Positions 50,667 to 62,600 of a DNA stretch of 64,000 nucleotides are shown piece by piece. The position numbers and the translations under genes are program-made. Position 1 is the first letter of the stretch. Every line of letters starts with the position of its first letter. The stretch is from Betaproteobacteria bacterium UBA5216. GTDB taxonomy: Bacteria > Pseudomonadota > Gammaproteobacteria > Burkholderiales > SG8-41. The notes beneath the pieces were generated by a model. It was not told the DNA's origin, made no database searches, and saw only the letters and a program-made list of their open reading frames with translations. The stretch spans positions 100,034-164,033 of the forward strand of contig DHVE01000044.1 of NCBI GenBank assembly GCA_002412495.1, read 5' to 3'.

Positions 50667-53600
50667 CTAAACTCGCATGCTGCTGCTCTTGACAGCTTTG
50701 CGCGCGGACTCCATCTTGGAGGCCACAAGCGTACCGTCGGCCCCACTTTGATCAGCTTGCCCCGCACCATCCCCGTATCGGAACGGCTTGAACAGGAAGT
50801 CAGCAAAGTTGCCGCTCGCCGCCTTACCAGCCTTGCCCGCCGCAAACGGAGAATAGCTGGATTCCCATCCGTCCGTCCCGCCGTTGCTCCAGTCAATCAC
50901 GCCCTGTGACCCGGTACCGCCGAAATCCAGATCGAACTTATGGCTATGGGTGCGCCCTTGCTCCGCTGCGTGGGCTTCCAGTGCGGCAGCGCGCCGTGCC
51001 AGGTTCAGCAGCGTTGCGTCACTAATGGGCTTATCCGGGTCGGCATCGAAGTCCAAGGCTTCTAGCAGATAACGCACGCCCGGATCGAGGTCGTCGTTCA
51101 TCACGGGCAGCACAGCCGCATCATCGTGGGTAAACCCAAGCACGTGGCCCACTTCATGCGCGAGCACGGTCACCAGATCGACCAGGCCGTCGGCTTGTGT
51201 ACCATCACGAGCCTTAAGGATGCCCTCGTCAAGACTCAGCTGGAACTCCGTGCTGTTGTCCGGCGAGATATCCACGAACCAGCCATGTCCCGCGGCGTCC
51301 ACATCTATCGTGATGGTGTTGCCTTCGGCATAACCCAATTCCCCGCCGACCAGATTGGCAATGGTGAAACGGATGTCGCCCAATGCGGCAAGCCTTGGGT
51401 CGCCGGCACCCAGCACCTCGGTCCACCGTGCAAGAACAGCTTCCGCAACCGTATCAAGCTGCGCTTGTGTCAGCGCTTCCGCATCGGAATCACCCACCAG
51501 AATTCCGTCGGCCGAGATGATGGGGCTGCCCGTTGGCGTCACAAACGAGCGGTCAGTGGTTTTGATGACTACATCGTCAAAGCTCGCCTGCCCGATCGTT
51601 GCCAACAAACCAAACTTGCCATCCACCGTAACGGCATTGTAGGAGAATCCCGTGGTTGCCAGCGGATTCGCCCCGCTGTAAACCGTCGCGCTTACCGTGG
51701 AACCTTTCAGTGACAGGCTCAATGTGTAATCCGTGCCAGCGTTCAATACCTTGGACACGGATGCATCGATCACCCAGCCCGATTTGGTGGTGTAGTGCCC
51801 GATAATCAGCTTGTCGGTCGCGACGTCAATGGCCACAAACTTGAAGTCGGTCGCCGAGTAGCGGTCGAACACAAAACCAGCGCGACCTTGCGTATTCACC
51901 TTGGCGCTGAGATCCAGATAGGCATCCGGGCTCAATCGGTCGTTACCGGAACCCGGTGTGAGATCGAGCAAGCTCATCGAGCCGAGTCCGGACGGCGTAG
52001 TGGAGTACGTTCCCGTCCCAACACTCCACGTTCCGGTGTTACCAGCGGTAAACAGGTCAGCCACGCCATCGCTGAAATTCTCGGTGGCGCTGAAGGTTAT
52101 CGCCGGCGGCACGATCTGGACACGGATATTGTCGTAGGCGCCGCGCGAGTTATCCGACCCGACACCGACCAGGCCCCAGTTCAGGCCGAAGGCATAACCA
52201 TCGATGATGTGCGGGGCAAAGGTATACGTCAGCGACACCTTGTTATCAATGGTAATCGTCGCGTTAACCCCGTTCACCGAAAGGAAAGCGTTGTAGAACG
52301 TGTTGGACTTCAAGCTGCCTGTATAAGCAGCCTGTGCATCCACATGCCAACCGGTGGCATCACGATGGCCCATCACCACCTTGTTCAAGGCGACATCGAT
52401 GCCGGCGAATTTGAAATCCGTCTTCGAGACGTAATCGAAGATCAGATACGTATCGGCCTTCCATCCACCGGTCGGCTTGATCGCCTGCAGCGACGCTGAC
52501 ATTTCAAAATAAACCGGAAGCGCATCGCCGATCTGATAAACCGCCACGGCATCGGCGTTCGGAGAAGCTGCCGACACCTGCAGCACGCCGCTTTGCACGG
52601 TCCATGTGCCACTGTCCGGCGCAAAGGCGCTGAACGCATTGGTCGGATCGTCAAACGACGCCGAGCGCAACACATCACGCGGGCCGCCCGGAATGTTCCC
52701 GGCCTGCGGATCGCGCGGGCCGCCCGTCTGATCCTGCCATGCGATATCCTGCTGCCGCACGATACCCAGTTCGCCATAAGGCTCGCCGTTACGCAACGGA
52801 TCCGCCGATGTGCCAATGTCTGCGGCACGGGTAAAGTCAGCGCCGTCCGATGCCGACAAGGCATACAGGAACTCGGCCAACTGCGGCTGCAGCGTTCTGG
52901 ACACCGTGCCCAAGCCAAATGGCGCAAACGGAACAATAAAGCTGTTGAACTCGCCCACCCAGTCGATCAGGCGGTCGCCGCCGGTATTGCCGATCAGCAC
53001 ATCACGGCCCGCACCACCGTAGGCACGATCTTCATAGCTGGGATGTGTATCGGGCCCGTCGTTGGTACCGCCGGACGTATTGAGATCATCGTCCGCATTG
53101 AGCAGATCGTCACCCCAACCGCCGAAGATATCGTCGCGTCCTGTGCCGCCGACCAGCCAGTCGTTACCCAGATCGCCGAAGATCTTGTCGTCGCCGTCCG
53201 ACTTTTTGGTGCCGTAGGTCGCACTGACTACATCGACTCCTTCGTTCGAGTTGAAATTCAACAGGAACTGGACACCGCCCGCCAGAACGATTTTCGTGCG
53301 CGGGAAATACTCGTCATAGAGCGCGAACTCCGTTGTCGTCGGATCGTAGCCCAGCACATCGCCCGGATTAAACACATTGCCCGCATAAGCACCTCTGGCG
53401 TAATACTCCGCTAACGCCTCAGCGCCAGAAATTGCATCATCACCGGTGCTGCCGTGCAGCGAGTCGCTGCCGAGGCCGCCGTAGATGACGTCATCGGACG
53501 TGTGCTTGGAAACACCGTTGAACTCGTCCGCCGTCGCCTGCCAATTCGTATCCTGACTGAACGGTGTCAGATCAACCGCCTTTTTCAGTTGGCCCGTGAC

Positions 53601-56600
53601 GTTGATCGTCGCCTGCTGCACATTACCCGGCGTGCTAATGGTTGTCTGCACTGTCGGTGTCGTCACGCCATTGAGCGTCTCGGTCTGCCCGTTACGGCTG
53701 GTGTAGATGCGGCCATCATCGCCGATCACGCCATCGTCGCCGGTGCCGCCGGATATCCAGTCGTTGCCGTAACCGCCGATGATGTCGTCGTCCTGACCTT
53801 CACCGAAGATGACGTCACTGCCCTTCTGGCCGTAGATGAAGTCGTCACCGGACTCGCCGTGGATTTCGTCAGCTGCGCCGATGTCGAGGGCCGCTAAAGG
53901 ATTGACGTCCGTTCCACCGGGAATGTAATCCAGCAACTGCGCGGCGCGCACGATGATCTTCTGTGCGTCATAGTTGTCGTAGGTGAACTGCACGAATCCG
54001 GTGGCCGCGCCATTCAGGATACGGAAGATATTGCCGTTGTCACCGAGGATCATGTCGGAGTCGCGAGCATGGCCAGTCGTGGCCGAATCACCCGCGTCGT
54101 TGCGGACAACATCCGTTCCCGCGCCACCGAAGATCAGGTCAGCACCCGAGGCGTCCGTGCGCTTATCCGGCGTATTCAGGCTGAACAACTCTGAACTGCC
54201 CCCAATAATATCGTCCTGGCCCAGATTACCGAATATCGTGTCGTTGCCGCCGTTGCCCTCGATGTAATCGTCGCCATCGCTGGCCGCCTCTGCCGAAGGA
54301 CTTACCAGCAGATTACCGGATCCGTCGCGGCCCGCACTGACTGTCAAAGTGATGGAACCATCACCCTGTATCGTGTCATTGCCCAGTTGACCGAAGATTT
54401 GATCGTTGTCAGCGCCGCCGGCAATGTAATCGTTGCCGAAGCGGTTTTGCGGATCGCTCTGAACAGCGTTGTTGTGATCAACAATCTGAATGTCGAAATT
54501 CTCCCAGAACGTCAGCCCGGTCGGATCATTCCGCGAGGCGGAATCGACCATCACGTTGCCCGCTGTGAGCGACGTGGTGCTGTAAATCTGCGCGCCCGTC
54601 AAAGTGCGGAAGCGCGGATTCAGATTGTTGCCCGTGCCACGATCCAGCGACACATTGTCACCAAAGATGAGGTCTTTGTTGTTACCGCCGTCGACGGCGT
54701 CGCCGGCCGAACCGCCCGCCAGCACATCTTCACCATCGTTGCCGCGGATCGTGTCGGTGCCGCCCGTCCCGTTCGCGGTAGTCGAAATGCGATTCACGGC
54801 ATTGGCTGCACCGAAATCCACCTCGGCATTATCGCCGAACGCAATGTCGTTACCGGCGTTGCCCTGAATGTCGTCATCAGCCGCGCCGCCGACAATAACG
54901 TCGTTGGCTTCATTGCCCTGGATCGTGTCGTTGCCGCCAATACTCGGCGTGATGCTCTCGGCAAAATCCAGTGTGGCGCCAGTGAACAACACGTTCGCGC
55001 TGTCGCCGAAGATCACATCCGGGTCTTCATTGCCGGTGATCGAGTCGCCTGCCGCGCCGCCGATGATCAGATCGTCGCCGGCATTGCCGGTGATGGTGTC
55101 GGTGCCGCCGATGCCGGTTGCCGTGGAGGTCACGCGGGTCACGATTGCGCTGGCATACAGCACTTCGCCACTGTCACCCAGGATGATGTCTTTACCGACA
55201 TTGCCCTGAATGTTGTCGCCCTCGGCGCCACCCAGTATCACGTCGTCGCCGTCGTTACCCTGCACGGTATCCGAACCACCGATACTTTGATCGATACTTT
55301 CCGCAAAGGCGATCACGCCGCCTGTGTAGGTCACGCGACCGCTGTCACCGAAGATGACATCGTTACCCAAGTTGCCGGTGATACTGTCGTTCCCAGCACC
55401 GCCAATCAACAAGTCGGCCGCATCGTCGCCCGCAATCGTGTCACCGCCGCCCGTGCCGGTATCGGTCGAGCGAACCTCATCCACCGTCGCAATATTGGCA
55501 TCAAGGTTGTACTCGATCACGCCGCTGTCGCCGAGGATGATGTCCGCATCCTCATTGCCATGGATGGAATCGGCCCCCTGACCGCCAAGAATGCGGTCTA
55601 CACCCAGATTGCCGTTGATGGTGTCGTTGCCACCATCGTTGGGCCGCGTGGTCTCGACGCGAGTGACGTTACCCGTCGTGGTGATGCGCAGCGTGCCCGC
55701 CGTCTGCGAAATAATGCCGTAGTCACCGAAGATGATGTCGTCGCCGCCGTCGCCGTCGATGCTGTCGTTACCCGCGGTCAGTGAATCATGATTGGGGTAA
55801 CTGCTGGCGTTGTTCGACGGGATCGACAACACGCGGAAATTGGGTTTCGACTCGTCGACATTGATGCCGTTGTCGCCATAGATATGGTCGATGCCGCCCT
55901 GACCACGAACGACATCGTCGCCGGAGCCGCCGGCGATATGATCGCCCGCCTGGCTGCCCCAGATCGTGTCGTTGCCGGCGCCACCATAAATAGTCAATGT
56001 ATTCAATGCGTTACGTGCGTCTATGGTATCGTTACCCGAATGGTCGAACGCGATGCCATGGGTGGAAATCACGCCCGATGTGCCGGAATAATCCAGGCCG
56101 TCCTGCGAGGTATCACCGTAGACCACCAGTGACGAATCCGCGCCGCCACCGCCATTGACGATGATGGTATCGCCGGCGGTTGCGGAGGTATTGCCGCCGC
56201 CTTCGATGATCGTCAGACCGCGGCTGTTGGCATCCGTGGTGAGCGTGGCATTGACGGTAAACGTGTCGTTACCTTGCCCCAACAGCACCTTCGCCAGTTC
56301 AACATCGTTAAACGTGATACCACCACGGAACGTTTCCCACACCGGTAGCACGTCAGTGCCTGTGTTCAGCGTCAAATCACCGGCCATGCCGAGACCCGAA
56401 ATGTTGATCACACGGACACCCGAATCGGTGAACGCGTTCATCTGACCGACATCGTTTGCTAGGCTCGAATCGTTGTGGATGTGCAGACGGTCAATGGCCG
56501 TGAGTTCATCGATCACCGTGGGTGCACCCGGCAACGCCTCATCCGTCTCGTCCGGCAACGTGACAGCAACCGCCAACGAGCGATCCGCTGTTCCGACGTT

Positions 56601-59600
56601 GCCATTGATATACAGCGGGCCGGCAATTGTATTGACCACATGCGATTCGATCGGGAAGAACTTGAGCGGCTGATCGTCCGGATCGGGCATAAACGCCGAG
56701 TTCGGGCTTACGGTAACCGTTTGCGGTATCCACCAGTTTGCGGCTGTAAACGTCACAGCGCCCGGTGCAGTCGTCGTCATGGGTATGACCAACTGCCCGT
56801 CAGGCAGCATGGTGACAGTGACGTCCGCGGTCGGCGCCATGGTCAGGCGAAGCGTATAGGTGTCGCTCTGCGATTCGTCGATTCCGGTAGCCGGATCGTC
56901 GCGCACCAACTGCGTGAAGCCGTCACTTTCCTCAGCAAACACGCCAGCCGTATCGCCATCGACGACCGTGAAGCCGATACTCGTGCCGATGAATCCGGCG
57001 GTGGCGCTGTGCGTAATCGATGACACCATGCGGTTCTCGGCGCCGTCACCCCCCACGGCGGTAACCGTGATGGTCGCGGCGTTCATCCAGTTGGCGCTGT
57101 TGAACGTCAACGTCTTATTGGCCGCATTCCAGCGCGCATCACCCGACGAAACCGTGACCTCGCCATCGGTATTCAGCGTTACCACGACATCGCCAGAAAC
57201 CACGGGCGCACCGAGCTGCACGGTGTAGGTGTCGGTAATTTGCGTCGTGCCATCACCCTCAAGCACGAGATTGCTGTGGCCAGTGCCGGTGACGACAACC
57301 TCTTTCTTGTCGTTGTCCTGCACCGTGACCAGCACATTCTTGATAGCCGCGTGGTTGAAGCGCTCGTCCGTGCTTTGCGAGCTGTGGCTGATGGCATAAA
57401 CACGCTCACCCTCGGCGAGGCCGTCGTCAACCGCCTTGACGGTGATGGTTTGCGCAACGTTCCAGTTGGTCGAATCAAATACCAGTACCTGGTAACGGTT
57501 ATACGTGGCGCCATCACTGGATATCAGCATCGAATCGCCGCCCACGACTTCTTCTTCCTGCGTCGTGCGCGAAGCCGATACATTGACGTACACCAGCTTG
57601 CCCGCATCGGGCGCCGCCGCCAGCCGTACCGTATAGGTGTCTGTCGTCTCGCCCTGCTCATTGACCATCGTGCGTGCATCCGTTTGCTCGATGACTACCT
57701 GACCGCTGGTGGCTGCATTGGCGACATTCAGCGAGATGCCCGACGCCAACAATCCGTCGTAGGCGTCATCGCCGGACGTGACCTGATGATTGATAACACC
57801 GCTCAAGCCTTCGAGATCCTGGCTCACGATCAATCCGGTAACGTCGCCCGATACGTCAAAGGTGTCATTGCCATTACCGCCAACCACCGTGGTCACGACA
57901 CCCGCGCGGGTGCTACGGATAAAGAAGTGATCGTCGCCCTCGACGCCATCCACCTCCACCGACTCCATGTTGTCGTAACGCACGTTGAGCCCTGCGCCAT
58001 ACACGCCGTCTTCGGTAATAACGAAGTTGTCGTTGAACTCAGTGCCGATCACCACCACCTTGTCAAAGCCCGCGCCGCCGTCCAGGCCGACCGGGGCATT
58101 GATGTTGTACTGGATCAGGTCATCGCCCTCGCCGCCCAGCACATCCGTACGATCTTCCGTGGACACGCCGTCACCGCTGCGCAGCGCAAAAGCCCGGACG
58201 ACGAACTCGTCGTTGCCGTCGTTGCCTTCCATGCGCAGCTCGGCCTTGTTGCTGTAGATGGTGAACTTGTCATTGCCGGTGCCGCCCAAGGCCGTGAGCG
58301 AGAACGTCGCTCCGCGGCTGATGTAGCCCGCCGTGGTGTCGATGGTATCGAACGCATCGCCATCTTCCACCGTGGCCGAGTTACTGCCCGCAGGCGTGGA
58401 AATACGCGGCGCGCCATAAATCTGCCCGATCTGGAACTGGTCGTTGTCCGAGCCGCCATCCAGCGTGGTGATCGCCGCATTGTCATCCACGGCAAAGTAG
58501 TCGTTGCCCGCAAAGCCGCGAACGATCAGGCGTGAGTTGATATTTTCGTCGTAGTTGACACGCTCGACATCCTGCCGCCGGCTGGCCGGATTCGAATCGC
58601 GCACCTGATCCAGCGTGCCATGCAGCAAGGCCACAAACGCCGGCGTATTGGCCGAATACGGCGCAGACATGCCCTCGGTCAGGTAATCCACTCGCCGCAG
58701 CAGGAAGATATCGTTATCCGCCGTGCCATCGATGGTCAGCGTATCGAACCCGTCGTCCTTCGCGCCGGTATCGAGCACGTTGACGATGTAGTCGTGATCT
58801 TGCAGAGAGCCGCTGCCATGCGTGTAGACGAACACATCGTCGCTGCCGCCTTGCCCGTCAACATCGACGGTGTCGCGCACCAGCGCACTGATGCCGTCGT
58901 CGATACGGTCGCGCGTGGTGATAAGTGTCGGCAGCTGGTCGATCTCGATGAGATCGTTGCCCGCGCCGCCCAGTATGCGTGTATGACCCGCCAGCGTATG
59001 CGGCGAGAACCAGACGTCGTCATTGTCAGCAGCACCGCGAATCTCGATCAGTTCGGCCTGCATGTCGCCGTAGAAATCCATGGTAGAGCCATCATTGGGA
59101 TCGAGATCTGCGCCAACTGGATAGTCGCCCTGCACCGTCAGCGTGTTGTCCGCGAACACTGCGCTGGTGGCATCCAGCAGCACATCATCGCCCGCGTTCA
59201 GGGTCACGTTACCGTTGGCAAGCGTCGAGCCGGAGAGGGCCTCCACGCGCCCGCCGGTCGCGACCGTAAGATTGCCGGTTACCGCGGTCAGCGTCACATT
59301 GCCGATTTCCGACGTGACCTTGCTGCTGCTCTGCACGTTGACGTTAGTCGATGCACTGCCAACCACATTCGTGCGTGCCCTGATGGTCGCGGTGCTCGTG
59401 GCCGTTAACGCGCCGCCGTTGGCGGTCAGCGTGGCAGAGCCGGTGAGCGCCTGCACCGTGGATTGCGAAACCAGCATCGCCGCGCCCGCCGTCAGCGCGG
59501 CATTCGTGCCTGCTTCCACGATGGCATTGTTCGTCACGTTGACGTCGGCGGATGCTGTGCCGGTGACCGTCGTACCCGCATCGACGCGAGCGCCGGAGGT

Positions 59601-62600
59601 CACGGTCAGGGCGCCGCCATTGGCCGCCATCGAAATCGCACCCAGCAGCGCCAACACCTCGGCGCTCGACTGCACCGTGACCGTCGTGCCGCCCGTCAGG
59701 CTTACCTGCCCGGTTTGCGCTGTCACGACCGAGGAATCCTCGATCAGGACGAAGCTCGTCGCAGCGGCGGACACATCGTCCTGCGCGGTGACCAGGGCGC
59801 TATCCGTAATCGTGATCGAAGTGCCGTCGATGGTAATCGAGCCAGCATCAGCGGTCACCACGGCGTCATCGATCAGAACCACGTCGCCCGTGATATGCAC
59901 ATTGGTGCCGGCTACGACAACGGCACCGTCGTGAACCGTGACATTATTGTCTGCGGTCAAGGTCACCGTAGTGCCCGCTTCCACGCGGCTGCCGCCTTGC
60001 AGCAGGATGTCGTTTCCAGCGTCCACGAGAACGAAAGTCCCGGCATCCAGCTCCGAGCCAGACTGGAGCGTAATGTTGCCGTCCGCGGCCAACGAAATAC
60101 TGGTGTCTGCGGTCAACATCGCAGCGGACTGGATCAGGATATTGCCCGTCGCCGATGCAATGATGGCCTTACCGGCGGTCAGTTCCGCGTCGGTGATCGT
60201 TATCGAACCCAACGCTGCGTCAGTGCTGCCGTAATCCGCTGTCAGACTGATGCCCTGATCTGCATCCAGCAGTGCATTTGCCTCAATGACGATATCGTCG
60301 CCAGAACGCAAGATGATCGAGCCGCCCGTGGTCACAATCTGCTTGCCAGTTAACACGGTAATGTTGTCGTTGGCCGTGTTATCGGCCGACGTCAGAATGA
60401 CATCGCTCCCCGCATTGATGTCGCTGGAAACCGTAATCGGGCTGTGCGCATCGACGATGACTTCGCCGCCAGCCAGAATGCCGTCTTCGTTCGTCGACTG
60501 GCCCGGCTGATTGACCGTGGTTACATTCAGCGCCCCCTGATTGTCGATATAGGTGCTTCCCGTCGTGGAACGCCCTTGCAGGTTGCCCACCGTCGTGAAC
60601 AACGGTTTCGCCACATCTCCGATATCGTCTGCCGCATACAGGCGCGTGCTGCCCGACGTGACGTTCGATACACCCACCGGCGCGCCATTCAATATGCTGC
60701 CGGTCAGCGCCGCGATGAACGCGGTACCGCCGTTATCCGTGCCTACGGTGTAAAGCCGCAGGTCACCGAGTACCTCGATAATGTAGGTGTTGCCTACGCT
60801 GGTTGATGTCAACGTTCCCAGTGTCGGGCTGTCCCCATCAGTATCGATATCCAAATCATCGCCCGGCAGACCTATCGTTCCGCCAGCATTCAACCAAATG
60901 CTGTTGGCGGCAACGTCGATGAGGATATCTGCATCCCCATCGAATATGGAAGCCGCTGCCTTCAGATTGGCATTGCCGCCCGTGGATACGATGTTGCCCA
61001 CGAGCATGACGCCGCCGTCTGGCGTTTCCTGTCCAACTTCACTCAGGTAGATATTCAGTCCGGCGTTGGCGTAGATCTTGCCGCTCAGGTCAATCTCGAC
61101 GAAGTGCCCTGCCGAGCCGATGTGGTCGCCCGCGGTGAGATGCAGTTCGCCCGTGGTGAAGTTCCAGAACTCGGTGGTCAAGTCATCATTATCCGCATCG
61201 TAAATGCTGCCGTCGGCGGAGAACTTGATAACGTTCTGCGCGTTGACGGACACGACGTTCACATCACCGGATTCGCCGCCGTAGTCCTTGACACTGATGT
61301 GGATTTCGTCGGCCGCGCGCGCCACCAGCGTGGAACCCGCGGACACGTGGATCAGCAGTGGGCTGCCGTCGGCGCCGATGTCGCCCTGCTCGGCCTCCAG
61401 GATCAGGTCGTTGCTGATGATATTGACGTCAGCGTCGGTAATAATGCCATCCGGATTCGCCCTGCCGTCAAAAATATCCTTCTGCACCTTGATGATGGCG
61501 TCGCCGCCCGCATCGATGCGGTCCACAAGGATGCTTTCTTCGGAGCCGAGGAACAGAGTCGTGCCCGAATCCGCGTTCACGACACCGGTTGCCGTGGTGT
61601 TGAGCACATCCACGTCGAGGCTGCGGCGAATCACCAGCGACAGAACCGTGGCGCCCGGCGCCGACGGATCGGTCACGATGCTGCCTGTGCCATTCAACCC
61701 ACTGTAGAACGTCACTTCGTGCCGCTCCGCACCTGCCAGCGCAAGCTGCTGCGCTTCGGTCAGGGTGTCGAGTGCGTTGAGATTGACGGTCGTGGTGGTG
61801 GCATCGTTGTTGCCGATTGCACCGCTGGCGATGATGGTGATGTTGTCGCCGATGAGGTTGGCGCTTTCGACCGTCACCGTGGTGCCCGATATTGCCTTCG
61901 GCCGCAGCAGGCTTTCGCTGATGGTCGTCGTCAACTGGGTCTGGCTCCAGATCGCGCGCTGCGCCAGCGCCTCGGAATCCGAGAAGCTGTGCCGCACGCC
62001 TGAGCCGATGCCCGCGTCCAGCGTAACCACGCCGCCTGCGCCCGTGATGCTGTGCGTGGCCCCAGTGGCCGCCGTGCCATCGAGTTCGATCAGGTTTGTG
62101 CCTGCCAGCGCATCTGCCTGCGTCGCTGCGAGGGAAACCTTGCCCGATCCGGCGGATACATTGAGGTAGACATAATAGGTCTGCCCGTTGATCAACCCGC
62201 CTATCGCGTCGCCGCCGTTGCTACTGTAGACGACCGCTTGACCATTGCTGTAGGTGTTGAAGCCGACATCGATGGTGTCGTTGCCACTGTTCACCTTGCT
62301 GGCCGGATCGAAATCGCTCTTCGATTGCGAAGTCGAGAGTTGGATGTGCGTGGCATCCACCACCAGCACGTAGTAAGTCGCGCCGTCGGTCAGGCCACCA
62401 ATGCTCGTTCCGCCGCCGTTGTCGTAGACCACCGCCTGGCCGGTCCTGAACAGATTGGCGCCCACTTCGATGGCGTTGCTGACAACGTTGCTTGTGCCAA
62501 ATCCGCGATGCAGCGGATCGGAGAAGTAATGGCCGGAGCCGGAACCCAACGAACCATCGAGAACCAGCGTCACCGGCGTCGAGGCCACCGCATCCGCATA

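Noticed and set aside
54650..55690. Regularly spaced DNA repeats resembling an array
   Set aside because: The repeats are in-frame coding RTX units, not CRISPR; no identical 24-40 bp direct repeats with unique spacers.
54387..58535. Long plus-strand frames (465 and 431 codons) opposite the giant RTX gene
   Set aside because: They reflect the periodic GGxGND code on the minus strand; they show Val/Ala/Arg-rich repeats without motifs.
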